A stretch of DNA of 64,000 bases from Gracilimonas sp965227785 (GTDB lineage Bacteria; Bacteroidota; Rhodothermia; Balneolales; Balneolaceae), in NCBI RefSeq assembly GCF_965227785.1, contig NZ_OZ245785.1:2046001-2110000 (forward strand), given 5' to 3'. The notes beneath the pieces were generated by a model, which ran no database searches, was not told where the DNA came from, and saw nothing but the letters and a program-made list of their open reading frames with translations. Shown one piece after another: positions 43,508-53,108 of the stretch. Every line of letters starts with the position of its first letter. The stretch's first letter is position 1. The position numbers were made by a program, and so were the translations under genes.

Positions 43508-43515
43508 TATCTTTA
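43508..43515 (+). promoter_or_regulatory. Possible -7 promoter element for glgB
   Basis: TATCTTTA followed by GC, 27 bp before the glgB start, resembles the TAnnTTTG element of Bacteroidota promoters and equals the word before prfC. The upstream TTTG at about 43492 is closer than the usual 19-21 bp. Confidence 0.3.
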
Positions 43516-43542
43516 GCGCCCTTTTCGAATTCAAAAACACCA

Positions 43543-45744
43543 ATGGGTTCAACGCTTACAAAAGAAATTATTGCATCAATATCTGACGGGTCCCATGGAG
43601 ATCCTTTTTCCGTACTCGGGCTTCATGAAACTGAAATTGATGGTAAAACCAAATTGGTGCTGCGTGCCTTTCGTCCCGAAGCAAAATCCTCAACCATCGT
43701 TATAGGTAAGAAGAAATATGAAATGGATCGTATTTCGGATGAAGGTTTATTTGAGCGCGTTTTTGCCCGCCGAAAGAACACATTTAACTATGATTTGGAG
43801 ATTGTTCCTCATCAGGGAAAAAAGTTTACCATAACCGATGCCTACCAGTTCGACTCTTTAATTAGCGATTTTGACTTACAGCTTTGGGGAGAAGGAAATC
43901 ACCATCAAGCCTATGAATTCATGGGGGCACATCAGCGTACTATTGAGGGGGTGAATGGAACTCATTTCGTTGTTACGGCACCCGGCGCTGATCGTGTTAG
44001 TGTAATTGGTGAGTTTAACAGTTGGGACGGCCGCGTCCACAGAATGCGAAAATTCCATGACCAGGGAATCTGGGAACTTTTCATTCCTCATGTGAAAGAA
44101 GGGGACTACTACAAATACGAAATTAAAACCCCCGTTCAGGATCCCCCTCTGAAAAAATCAGACCCTTTTGCTTTCTATTCAGAACTGCGTCCGGGAACTG
44201 CATCAATAGTTACTGATATTGACAACTACAGCTGGGGAGACGATAAGTGGCTCAAATCACGGCAGCAAAAACAAGCTCTGGATCAGCCCATCTCTATATA
44301 TGAAATGCATATTGGTTCCTGGAGGCGAAAAGTGGGCGAGGATCCCGGCTTTTTAAGCTACCGGGAAACAGCCGATCAGCTGGTTCCATATCTCAAAAAA
44401 TTGGGATATACCCATGTTGAACTGCTTCCGGTGGCCGAACATCCTTACGATCCTTCCTGGGGATATCAGATTACCGGGTATTATGCCCCCACCAGTCGCT
44501 TTGGCACACCCGAGGATTTTATGTACTTCGTGGATCAATGTCACCAGAACGATATTGGCGTGATAATAGATTGGGTTCCGGCTCACTTTGCCAAAGATGA
44601 CCACGGACTTCGCCGATTTGACGGCACCGGACTTTTTGAACATGACGACCCCCGCAAGGGCGAACACAAAGACTGGGGAACCTGCATCTTCAATTACGGG
44701 CGCACTGAGGTTCAAAACTTTCTGATTTCAAATGCCATTTACTGGTGCGAAAAATTTCACGTTGATGGCTTTCGGGTTGACGCCGTTGCCTCCATGTTAT
44801 ATCTGGATTACTCCCGCGATGAAGGCGAGTGGGTTCCCAATCAATACGGTGGGCGGGAAAATATTGAGGCTATCGATTTTCTGAGGAATTTTAATGACTC
44901 CGTTCACCATCACTTTCCAGGTGTGGTTACATTTGCTGAAGAATCCACTTCCTGGGGTGGGGTTTCGCGCCCAACTGAAACGGGAGGGCTCGGCTTCGAC
45001 TTTAAATGGAACATGGGGTGGATGAATGACACTCTTTCCTATATCGAGAAGGACCCGATTTTCAGAAAATACCACCAGGACCAGCTCACTTTTTCGTTAA
45101 TTTATGCTTTCTCTGAGCACTTCACTCTTCCTTTTTCCCATGATGAAGTGGTGCATATGAAGCAGTCTATGCTTTCCAAAATGCCTGGCGATGACTGGCA
45201 GAAGTTTGCAAATCTCCGGCTCATTTATTTGTATATGTATACTCATCCCGGAAAAAACCTGCTGTTTATGGGTTGTGAGTTCGCGCAGTGGTCGGAATGG
45301 AGTGAGTCGCGCTCGCTCGACTGGCACCTGCTGGAGTGGGAAAAGCACCAGGGCGTTCAGCTTTTAATCAAAGATTTAAACGGAATCAACAAAGAAGAGA
45401 AGGCGCTTCATGAAGTCGACTTCGACTGGCGCGGATTTGAGTGGGTTGACATCAGCGATGCAGATAACAGTATCGTTTCATTTATTCGCCGGGCAAAAGA
45501 TCCTGAAGATTTTGTTGTTGTGATTCTTAACTTTACACCTACCGTTCATTATGGCTACAAAGTTGGGGTACCCCATGCAGGAGAATACGAGGTGTTAATT
45601 AATAGTGACTCAGAATTTTATGGAGGCAGTAATGCCGGAGACACTAAAATACATGCTGAATGGGGAGAGTGGCATAACCAGAAAGCCAACATTTCAATCA
45701 CAATACCACCCTTGGCTGGTGTAATTTTAAAACCAAAGAGTTAA
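43543..45744 (+). CDS. glgB: 1,4-alpha-glucan branching enzyme (GlgB)
   Basis: 733 residues. An extra N-terminal domain (about 10-110), the CBM48 module (about 125-215), the GH13 barrel and the C-terminal beta domain. Catalytic residues: Asp413 (FRVDAV), Glu466 (FAEEST), and Asp534 (FSHDEVVH), matching Asp405, Glu458 and Asp526 of E. coli GlgB. The enzyme cuts an alpha-1,4 chain and re-joins it as an alpha-1,6 branch. malQ follows after 7 bp, so the two are a glycogen/maltodextrin unit. No glgC or full glgA is in the window. Confidence 0.97.
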   Translation: MGSTLTKEIIASISDGSHGDPFSVLGLHETEIDGKTKLVLRAFRPEAKSSTIVIGKKKYEMDRISDEGLFERVFARRKNTFNYDLEIVPHQGKKFTITDAYQFDSLISDFDLQLWGEGNHHQAYEFMGAHQRTIEGVNGTHFVVTAPGADRVSVIGEFNSWDGRVHRMRKFHDQGIWELFIPHVKEGDYYKYEIKTPVQDPPLKKSDPFAFYSELRPGTASIVTDIDNYSWGDDKWLKSRQQKQALDQPISIYEMHIGSWRRKVGEDPGFLSYRETADQLVPYLKKLGYTHVELLPVAEHPYDPSWGYQITGYYAPTSRFGTPEDFMYFVDQCHQNDIGVIIDWVPAHFAKDDHGLRRFDGTGLFEHDDPRKGEHKDWGTCIFNYGRTEVQNFLISNAIYWCEKFHVDGFRVDAVASMLYLDYSRDEGEWVPNQYGGRENIEAIDFLRNFNDSVHHHFPGVVTFAEESTSWGGVSRPTETGGLGFDFKWNMGWMNDTLSYIEKDPIFRKYHQDQLTFSLIYAFSEHFTLPFSHDEVVHMKQSMLSKMPGDDWQKFANLRLIYLYMYTHPGKNLLFMGCEFAQWSEWSESRSLDWHLLEWEKHQGVQLLIKDLNGINKEEKALHEVDFDWRGFEWVDISDADNSIVSFIRRAKDPEDFVVVILNFTPTVHYGYKVGVPHAGEYEVLINSDSEFYGGSNAGDTKIHAEWGEWHNQKANISITIPPLAGVILKPKS

Positions 45745-45751
45745 CGCATAG

Positions 45752-47257
45752 ATGAGGTTTCCACGCTCTTGCGGTTGTTTAGTTCATCCAACATCATTCC
45801 CCGGAAAATATGGAATGGGAGATTTTGGATTTGAAGCCCGCACATTCATCGATTTTTTAGAACGAACGCATCAAACTATCTGGCAGGTTCTTCCCCTTAC
45901 CCCAACCGGATATGGAAACTCTCCTTATGCCAGCTATTCTGCTTTTGCAGGAAATGTGTACCTGATCAGTCCCGATATGCTTTATAAAAAAGGACTGCTT
46001 ACCGAAAAAGAGATCAATGGCATTCAATTGCCGTCTGGCATTAGCGCTGATTATGAGGTTTCTTTCAATAACAAAGACACGGTTTATAAACTTGCCTCTG
46101 ACCGGTTTTACAAGAACCTGAAGAAAGAAGAGGAAGAGGCTTTTAATGCATTTAAAAAACAGAATAAGCACTGGCTTGAAGACTATGTACTATTTATGGC
46201 CTGCTCTCTTCATTACGATAAGCAACCCTGGAACACCTGGGATAAAGAAATTGCTCAGCGGAAACCAAAAGCCCTGAAGGCTTACCGCGACAGGTTCAGT
46301 GAAGAGATCCGGCTTCAGTACTGGTTACAATATGAATTTAATAACCAGTGGAATGATCTTAAGAAATATGCCAACGACCGGGGGATTCGCATTGTGGGAG
46401 ACATCCCCATTTTTGTAGACCATAACAGTGCCGATGTGTGGGCCAATCCAAAATATTTTGAAGTTGACAAGCAGGGTAATCGGCAGTTAGTTGCAGGCGT
46501 TCCGCCGGATTACTTTAGTAAAACAGGTCAGCTTTGGGGAAATCCCCTCTATAAATGGGATGAACTTGAAAAAGACGGGTTCTCTTGGTGGGTAGACCGC
46601 TTCAAACATATGTTTAATGCTTGCGATGCCATTCGTGTGGATCACTTCCGTGGCTTTGATGCTTATTGGGAAGTGAAGGCATCTGCAAAAACTGCTGAGA
46701 AAGGACGATGGGTTCCCGGTCCCGGAGAAAAGCTGTTTGATACCATTTTAGAAAAGTGCGGTGAGTTACCCATTATTGCTGAAGACCTTGGTTTCATGAC
46801 CGAAGGTGTACAGAAGCTTCGGGACAAATATAACTTTCCCGGGATGAAAATTATACAATTTGCCTTCGATTCAGACTCCACAAATAGTTTTCTTCCTCAC
46901 AATTATGCTCAGAACAGCGTAGCTTATTCTGGAACGCACGACAATGATACTGCTCTTGGGTGGTATAATACCACGAATTCTGAGGAACAGCACCGCGCAC
47001 GAACCTATACCCGTTCATCCGGTGAAAGCATCCATTGGGATTTTATCCGTTTAGGAATGCTTTCGGTCTCAGATCAGGCTATATTCCCGCTGCAAGATTA
47101 TATGGGATTAGACAGTACTCACCGAATGAATATACCGGGCACCTCATCAAACAATTGGCTTTGGAGGTACACCCCGGAGATGTTAAATGAAGTTGACGAA
47201 GGACAAATTCGACATCTGGCAGAACTCAGTAACAGACAATTTAACACCAATTCGTAA
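45752..47257 (+). CDS. malQ: 4-alpha-glucanotransferase (amylomaltase)
   Basis: 501 residues of GH77. The start RSCGCLVHPTSFPGKYGMGDFG is typical, as are PLTPTGYGNSPYASYSAFAGN, the nucleophile region CDAIRVDHFRGFDAYWE, the acid in IIAEDLGFMT, and SGTHDNDTALGW. It disproportionates maltooligosaccharides to make longer alpha-glucans. Bacterial short form, without N-terminal CBM20 domains. Immediately after glgB. Confidence 0.96.
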   Translation: MRFPRSCGCLVHPTSFPGKYGMGDFGFEARTFIDFLERTHQTIWQVLPLTPTGYGNSPYASYSAFAGNVYLISPDMLYKKGLLTEKEINGIQLPSGISADYEVSFNNKDTVYKLASDRFYKNLKKEEEEAFNAFKKQNKHWLEDYVLFMACSLHYDKQPWNTWDKEIAQRKPKALKAYRDRFSEEIRLQYWLQYEFNNQWNDLKKYANDRGIRIVGDIPIFVDHNSADVWANPKYFEVDKQGNRQLVAGVPPDYFSKTGQLWGNPLYKWDELEKDGFSWWVDRFKHMFNACDAIRVDHFRGFDAYWEVKASAKTAEKGRWVPGPGEKLFDTILEKCGELPIIAEDLGFMTEGVQKLRDKYNFPGMKIIQFAFDSDSTNSFLPHNYAQNSVAYSGTHDNDTALGWYNTTNSEEQHRARTYTRSSGESIHWDFIRLGMLSVSDQAIFPLQDYMGLDSTHRMNIPGTSSNNWLWRYTPEMLNEVDEGQIRHLAELSNRQFNTNS

Positions 47258-47329
47258 TCTAAAATGCTTGATTTCATATACAGACGGTGTTTTTGTATAT
47301 TTCAGGCTTAGATATTTCAAAAACCACAT

Positions 47330-48151
47330 ATGGCGTTTTCACTAAATCACTTACCCAAGCGAACTGAAAAACCAAGAAACGAAGGCCTTACTATGGGGCT
47401 GGATAAAGGATACAGCGTTCGCCAGGCCGAAGACTTTGTAGAAGCTTGCTCCAACTATATTGATGTTGTGAAGCTCGGTTGGGGTACTTCTTATGTAACC
47501 CAAAACCTGGAAGAAAAGATTTCCGTTTATCATGATGCCGGCATCCCCGTTTACTTTGGCGGCACCCTGTTTGAGGCTTATGTACTGCGCGATCAGCTGG
47601 ATGGATATGTAGAACTGATGAATAAGTACGGCATTAAAAATGTAGAAGTCTCGAACGGCACCATCTGGCTTTCTGATGAAAGAAAGCAGGCTATAATTAA
47701 AGAACTGAGTACTGACTTTACCGTTTATTCTGAGGTAGGCAGTAAAAACCCGAATGATATCATCCCTCCCTACAAGTGGGTGCGGATCATTGAAAAGGAA
47801 CTGGCAGCCGGTGCAGAGAAAGTTATTTGTGAAGCACGAGAAAGCGGAACTGTGGGTGTTTTCCGCCCCAATGGCGAAGTTCGCTCCGGTTTAATCGAGG
47901 AAATTACCGACCAGATCCCGCAAGAAAAATTAATTTTCGAGGCTCCTCAAAAAGAGCAACAGGTTTGGTTTATTCGAAAGTTTGGAAGTAATGTGAATTT
48001 AGGAAATATCCAGCCCTCCGATGTCATTTCTGTAGAAACACTCAGGCTTGGCCTCCGGGGCGATACCCTATTAGACTTTTACTCATTAGACGATGATGAG
48101 GATCTCAATAAAGTCATGAAAGACAACAACGCAATCTCTAACGAAGAGTAA
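47330..48151 (+). CDS. comA: Phosphosulfolactate synthase (ComA family)
   Basis: 273 residues. The family pattern includes RNEGLTMGLDKGYSVRQAED, DVVKLGWGTSYV, PVYFGGTLFEAY, IKNVEVSNGTI, YSEVGSKNP and LIFEAPQKEQQVWFI, across a TIM-barrel fold. The characterised enzyme adds sulfite to phosphoenolpyruvate to give (R)-2-phospho-3-sulfolactate, the first step toward coenzyme M in archaea and toward sulfolactate in Bacillus. Here coenzyme M is unlikely, and a route toward sulfolactate or cysteate for sulfonolipids is a reasonable hypothesis. It lies 72 bp after malQ and 19 bp before the GT5-like gene. Confidence 0.9.
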   Translation: MAFSLNHLPKRTEKPRNEGLTMGLDKGYSVRQAEDFVEACSNYIDVVKLGWGTSYVTQNLEEKISVYHDAGIPVYFGGTLFEAYVLRDQLDGYVELMNKYGIKNVEVSNGTIWLSDERKQAIIKELSTDFTVYSEVGSKNPNDIIPPYKWVRIIEKELAAGAEKVICEARESGTVGVFRPNGEVRSGLIEEITDQIPQEKLIFEAPQKEQQVWFIRKFGSNVNLGNIQPSDVISVETLRLGLRGDTLLDFYSLDDDEDLNKVMKDNNAISNEE

Positions 48152-48170
48152 TCACTGAGAGCATATATTT

Positions 48171-48974
48171 ATGAAAATTCTTTACGTTGCAGCAGAAATT
48201 TCCCCCTTTGCACGCATGACCTATACCGCCGATTTACTTCGGTTCTTGCCTGCATCACTTCAAGACAAAGGATTCGAAATTCGGATTCTGCTACCTAAAT
48301 ACGGTTCCATCAACGACCGCCGCAACAGGCTCCACGAGGTTATTCGCCTTTCCGGAATCGAGGTAGAGGTTGGAGAAAACACCGAGAGCATGAAAATAAA
48401 AGTAGCCAGCATTCCCAATGCTAAGCTGCAGGTTTATTTTTTAGATAACGACACTTATTTCAAGAGAAAAGGGCTGTTTAAAAAGCCTGATACCGATGAG
48501 TTTTATGAAGATAACGACGAGCGCCTGGCTTTCTACAATAAAGGCGTGCTGGAAACAGTTATTAAGCTCGGCTGGGAACCGGATATCATCCACTGCCATG
48601 ATTGGCCTGCTGGCTTGATTCCACTTTTAGTGCGAACTAAATACAAAGACGAGAAAATCTTTAAAAACACTCAGATTGTATATAACCTGCATCACCCCAT
48701 TAATGAGGGAGACTCAGATTCAGCAAGAGTGTTAGAACTTCTCGGACTACCGGCCGATACTGATATCGACAACCTGACGGAAGAAGGCAGGGTAGATCTT
48801 CTTAAACTTGGGCTAAAATACAGTGACCATGTTGTAACAGGTAATTACCTGAAAGATGAATTTGACGATGTATTCAAAGAACTGGGAATAGACCCTAAAA
48901 AGATTCAGGGTTCTCCCGAAGATGTATCTGACAAGTTTGCCGAGTACTATCGGTCTATTTCTGACGCCGAATAA
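48171..48974 (+). CDS. Short GT5-like protein (glycogen/starch synthase N-domain only)
   Basis: 267 residues corresponding only to the N-terminal Rossmann half of bacterial glycogen synthases. The start KILYVAAEISPFA and DIIHCHDWPAGLIP match GT5, but the ADP-glucose KxGGL loop has become Arg15-MTYT, and the whole C-terminal GT-B domain with the nucleotide-sugar site is missing. It is therefore very unlikely to be a glycogen synthase. Similar short proteins occur next to DUF4270 genes in Bacteroidota, as here. Function unknown; binding or regulation is inference. Confidence 0.85.
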   Translation: MKILYVAAEISPFARMTYTADLLRFLPASLQDKGFEIRILLPKYGSINDRRNRLHEVIRLSGIEVEVGENTESMKIKVASIPNAKLQVYFLDNDTYFKRKGLFKKPDTDEFYEDNDERLAFYNKGVLETVIKLGWEPDIIHCHDWPAGLIPLLVRTKYKDEKIFKNTQIVYNLHHPINEGDSDSARVLELLGLPADTDIDNLTEEGRVDLLKLGLKYSDHVVTGNYLKDEFDDVFKELGIDPKKIQGSPEDVSDKFAEYYRSISDAE

Positions 48975-49004
48975 TAGATAGAGAACAATTTAAACACTTA
49001 TTTA

Positions 49005-50219
49005 ATGAGCAGAACAAATAAGGGCTTTTTTTCCTTATGTATTTCACTGTTAACCTTAGTTATAATTTTTAATGGATGTGAGGATCCCGGTAGCGTTGGC
49101 AGCGACTTTGTTGAGCGACCTCGTTTAACCTTCGATACCTTATCTATATCACAAACTGAGGCCCTGAGTTACAACGCTTATTCCGGAAGGCTTAGCTTTA
49201 TTCCCTTTGGGAAGTACTCAGATCAACTATTTGGAGAGGTTGATGTTCTCAGCCTGGTTCAACCCTCTATAAACCCACCGGTGGATGACTCTATTGATGT
49301 TGATGAGAACTTCCAGCTTAAAATGCGGATCCAGCTCGACAGCCTGCCCCATTACGGAGACACCCTTTCTCAGTCAAATTTCAATATTTACGAAATTTCT
49401 TCGGATTGGAGAGGGCGCTCCATTCGAATCGATGACGAAATTCAGTATTCCAACCAGGTGGGCTCTTTTACCGTTGGCGATGAGGAAGACATCATTGTAG
49501 ACTTGAGTCAGGATTGGGTAGACCGCTATAAGAATTTCTATTTCAATGAAAGTGCCAGCTCAGACTCACTCTATGCGAATCAAATGAAGGGACTGGCTTT
49601 GGTTGCCGATCAAAACAACTCCAGAATTTCTTTTGCCCGGACAAGCAACTTTAATTTTATGATTGTGAATGGTGTGGAATCAGACACCACAGATACTATC
49701 AGTGTACCCCTCATGGATTGGGGATTTACATTAGAGCGCACAGGAGCTGTAAACTCTCCTAACACATTTCCTCTCCACTCTACTCTCGAGGGGATGATGA
49801 AAATCACCATGCCAAATGATGTGTTAAAAGAAGAAAGTCAGTCTGAGAATATAATCCGGGCCGACCTTGTTTTTTACGAGGCTGAAGATGAGATGAGTCA
49901 AAGCCTTTCTGCAAATCACAACAGACCCCCTGTCAACTTCTTAAACCTATATTTGGAACCTGATATTGAGCCGGTTTATGAATATCAATTCGGCGCTACT
50001 ATAGGAAGCTCCGATACTGATATTGGTGATGGTGTATTTAAAATCAATATTACCAATTACGTTAACAGTGTACTTTTTGGTGAGCAATCGGAAGATGAGT
50101 TAGTAATTGGTACCCGCAGCACTCCCGGACAGTTGAGGTCTACACTCATCTACGACTTTACCGCACCGGAAAACCTTCGGCCAAAGTTAATTATCACCTC
50201 CTTAGCTGATCAACAATAA
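49005..50219 (+). CDS. DUF4270-type lipoprotein
   Basis: 404 residues with a lipoprotein signal (Cys25 after IIFNG). Early residues SVGSDFVERPRLTFDTLSI and FIPFGKYSDQLFGEVDV match the pattern of DUF4270 (VGSD, then FGKY-D-FG). The rest is beta-rich with several aspartates, like extracellular scaffold or carbohydrate-related proteins. It is expected on the outer membrane surface. The stop lies 2 bp before the start of the barrel gene, so the two are a unit. Confidence 0.72.
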   Translation: MSRTNKGFFSLCISLLTLVIIFNGCEDPGSVGSDFVERPRLTFDTLSISQTEALSYNAYSGRLSFIPFGKYSDQLFGEVDVLSLVQPSINPPVDDSIDVDENFQLKMRIQLDSLPHYGDTLSQSNFNIYEISSDWRGRSIRIDDEIQYSNQVGSFTVGDEEDIIVDLSQDWVDRYKNFYFNESASSDSLYANQMKGLALVADQNNSRISFARTSNFNFMIVNGVESDTTDTISVPLMDWGFTLERTGAVNSPNTFPLHSTLEGMMKITMPNDVLKEESQSENIIRADLVFYEAEDEMSQSLSANHNRPPVNFLNLYLEPDIEPVYEYQFGATIGSSDTDIGDGVFKINITNYVNSVLFGEQSEDELVIGTRSTPGQLRSTLIYDFTAPENLRPKLIITSLADQQ

Positions 50220-50221
50220 TA

Positions 50222-51529
50222 ATGAAGACAATTAACGGACTTATAATATTAGCTCTTTTTCTTTTCCCTGCTAAAGAGTTATTTGCACAGGTTGAGGGCG
50301 CAAGCCAAAGCAGAAGCGGGTCTTTTTACTCGCTTTTTGGGCTTGGATTTCCTACCGATAATAGTAATCCCAGGGAATTGGGGATGGGAATTTTAGGTGT
50401 TTCCCTGCATAGCGATGATTCCAATACACTTCAAAACCCGGCGCTATGGGGAACCAATGTATTCACTTCGGCGTCATCCGGTTTTAATCTTTCACAGTTC
50501 AGAGCTTCCAGCGAATCTACTAACAGTGTAAACCAGCTCCTGGAAGCAGGGTACTTACAGTTTACTTTTCCCATCATGAGGGAAAAAGTTGGAATATCAG
50601 CTTCTTTATATTCTGTAACCCGTTCTAATTACCGGTTTGTTACTTTAGATTCTACTGCTACTTCACCTTCTGAAATGCTTAGTTATGCATCAGACATTCG
50701 TGGCTCGGGTGGAGTTAACAAACTTGAATTTGGCCTCGGCTGGAAAATCAATGAATATATTGCCATTGGTTATGCACCTTCTCTGACATTTGTGTCCCAG
50801 AATAATTCAGAAGATGTCTTCTTTAGTGAGACCGGATATGGGACCAGTAATTCTGATGCTAAAATTACCGGAACCGCTATGGGGCACCGGTTTGGAACAT
50901 TGGTAACACTCCGTCAACTCTTTCGCTCCACCGACCGACTTACTTTTGGTGCTTCAGCTACATTGCCTGTAACCATCGATGCCAAAGAAAAAACGACGGT
51001 GACTAAGTTTGTGAACGGGCGGGAGCAGGAAGTGCTTTTACGGGATCCAAAGCAAGGTGAAATTACATTACCGGTAGAATTAAATGCCGGATTGAGCTAT
51101 TATCCTACCAGTTTGGTGAACTTCTCCCTTGAAGGATTGTTTGAGCAATGGAGCAGTTATGAGTCCGCTTTTGACCAGGGTAGTGAATTGTCTTATATGA
51201 AAGATCGCATTAAAGCAGGTTTAGGTGTAGAATACCATCCGTACAGAACTAACTCAACACGGTTTTTGTCAAATTTCAGATATAGTGGAGGTGTTTCTTT
51301 CGATTCCGGACACCTGAATATTGACGGACAGGATATAAACACTCTTTGGTTTTCTGCTGGTTTAGGAATAATTTCCCCAAATCCAAGGACACGCTCTTCT
51401 GTGGATATCAGTATCCGCTACGGGTTAAGAGGAACGACCAATAATAATTTAATAAGAGAAAATATTTGGGCTTTGAATTTGTCCATAAACCTGTCGGAGC
51501 TTATGTTTTTCCGGCAAAAATTAAATTAA
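50222..51529 (+). CDS. Outer-membrane beta-barrel protein
   Basis: 435 residues with a signal peptide ending LFAQ, then SGSFYSLFGLGFPTDNSNPRELGMG, a plug-like opening seen in FadL/OMP-family barrels of Bacteroidota. Alternating aromatic and polar strands run to the C-terminus, which ends in an aromatic-containing strand (MFFRQKLN). It is coupled to the DUF4270 lipoprotein gene. Transport substrate unknown. Confidence 0.8.
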   Translation: MKTINGLIILALFLFPAKELFAQVEGASQSRSGSFYSLFGLGFPTDNSNPRELGMGILGVSLHSDDSNTLQNPALWGTNVFTSASSGFNLSQFRASSESTNSVNQLLEAGYLQFTFPIMREKVGISASLYSVTRSNYRFVTLDSTATSPSEMLSYASDIRGSGGVNKLEFGLGWKINEYIAIGYAPSLTFVSQNNSEDVFFSETGYGTSNSDAKITGTAMGHRFGTLVTLRQLFRSTDRLTFGASATLPVTIDAKEKTTVTKFVNGREQEVLLRDPKQGEITLPVELNAGLSYYPTSLVNFSLEGLFEQWSSYESAFDQGSELSYMKDRIKAGLGVEYHPYRTNSTRFLSNFRYSGGVSFDSGHLNIDGQDINTLWFSAGLGIISPNPRTRSSVDISIRYGLRGTTNNNLIRENIWALNLSINLSELMFFRQKLN

Positions 51530-51605
51530 GCTACTAACTCACTGATATAATAATTAAACTATCTCATTAGTTTAATAGATAAATGGTATAAACAATACAA
51601 GATCG

Positions 51606-52937
51606 ATGAAGCAACTGATTACACTATTAGGGATTCTTTTTGTTAGCTCTTCCCTTACACAAGCACAAGCAAACTGTCAAGAAACACCACCTGAGGGGCT
51701 TTCTCCAATTGCTGCCTATTCTTTGTTCTATGAGAACTTTAGGCAAGGTGACTACGATTTTGCCCTCAAATACGGGAAGTGGATGGCTTGCGCTAAACCG
51801 GAAAAATTAGAAGGCAACCCACAGTTTAAGCTGGAAAAACAGTACGAACGTTTAGTTACAATATATGATGAAATTGCCCGAACCAAGGAAGATCCTGGCG
51901 TAAGATCGGCTCACCTCGATACTGCACAGACACTTTTAAATGAAAGCCTCGAACTTTTTGGAGATTCTCCCGAAAGCAGATTTGACATTATATTTGACAG
52001 AGGTCGTTTCTACCAACAGAATTACGATTATATAGAAGACGGCCTTCAAAAAGCATATGCTGATTATGCCACTCTTTTTGAAATAAACCCGGAAAGAGCC
52101 ATTGACATGGGTGACGGTTACTATCTCCGACAAGCTCTTGGAAACCTTGTAGACAAAGGAAACAAAGAGAAGGCCCAGGCTTTAATAGATATCGTGAAGC
52201 CTCTTGTAGATGGTGAAAAGCTTGAGTACATAGAAGAGCAACAGCAGGAACTCCTTGGTTCTCCAGAAGAGCAGATCGCATATTTTACTCCTATTGTAAA
52301 AGAGAACCCTAACGACCTTGCTGCCTGGAAGGCCCTTGAAGGTGCTTATGAAGAGACCGAAAATCGCCAGAAGCGAAAAGAAGCTCTTATCAAGATTAAT
52401 GAGCTTGATCCAACTTATGATTCGGCACATCAACTTGCTGAGCTCGCCAAAGGTAACGCAAACTATTCCGAAGCGGCTAAATATTTTAATGAGGCCTTAG
52501 ACCGCACTTCTTCAGATCAAGATAAAGTTCAGCTATACCTTGATCTGGCTGATGTAAACATTAACCTTGAGAAACTAAGTGTTGCCAAGGGTCACGTTCA
52601 AAATGCATTGAAGATTGATCCTAAAAACGGTAACGCATACATCAAAATGTCTACCATATATGGAGCAGCCATTACACAATGTACCAGCGACCGTAAGCTT
52701 GAAGCCCAAGACCGCGTGGTATACTGGTTAGTGGTAGATTACCTGAACAGAGCTAAGAAAGAAGATCCCTCTGTAGCAGCAACTGTAAACCGACAGCTTC
52801 CAAACTATGAAGCGGTAACCCCCACAACGGAAGACAAGTTTTTTACCCTGAATCTCGAGAACGGGCAAGAAATTAAAGTGGACGGATCTCTGATGCCTTG
52901 CTACAGCTGGATCAACGAATCCACGACTGTACGGTAA
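51606..52937 (+). CDS. Secreted tetratricopeptide-repeat protein
   Basis: 443 residues with a signal peptide ending TQAQA. TPR-like helical repeats are visible around 220-260 (NDLAAWKALEGAYEETENRQ), 275-310 (ANYSEAAKYFNEAL) and 310-345 (LYLDLADVNINLEKL). The N-terminal region has paired Cys. A Rho-independent terminator follows it. The repeats suggest a protein-interaction role in the periplasm; partner unknown. Confidence 0.82.
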   Translation: MKQLITLLGILFVSSSLTQAQANCQETPPEGLSPIAAYSLFYENFRQGDYDFALKYGKWMACAKPEKLEGNPQFKLEKQYERLVTIYDEIARTKEDPGVRSAHLDTAQTLLNESLELFGDSPESRFDIIFDRGRFYQQNYDYIEDGLQKAYADYATLFEINPERAIDMGDGYYLRQALGNLVDKGNKEKAQALIDIVKPLVDGEKLEYIEEQQQELLGSPEEQIAYFTPIVKENPNDLAAWKALEGAYEETENRQKRKEALIKINELDPTYDSAHQLAELAKGNANYSEAAKYFNEALDRTSSDQDKVQLYLDLADVNINLEKLSVAKGHVQNALKIDPKNGNAYIKMSTIYGAAITQCTSDRKLEAQDRVVYWLVVDYLNRAKKEDPSVAATVNRQLPNYEAVTPTTEDKFFTLNLENGQEIKVDGSLMPCYSWINESTTVR

Positions 52938-52993
52938 TCGGATTGGGTATCAACAAAAACATTTGTATCTTTTTCTTATCTACTAAATTCAAC

Positions 52994-53026
52994 GGTGCGG
53001 ATCTTTAAATCCGCACCTCTTTTTTC
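52994..53026 (+). terminator. Rho-independent terminator
   Basis: GGTGCGGAT (52994-53002) pairs exactly with ATCCGCACC (53009-53017) across a 6-base loop, followed by a T-rich run (TCTTTTTT, 53018-53025). It ends the TPR gene transcript and lies 83 bp upstream of rho, so rho starts from its own promoter. Confidence 0.88.
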
Positions 53027-53108
53027 CCTTCCCTCCTTTTAAAGTCACATACACATTTGAATCTCACTTTTCGATTTCGGGAGAAGGATAAATAACACAT
53101 ATAAGCTA

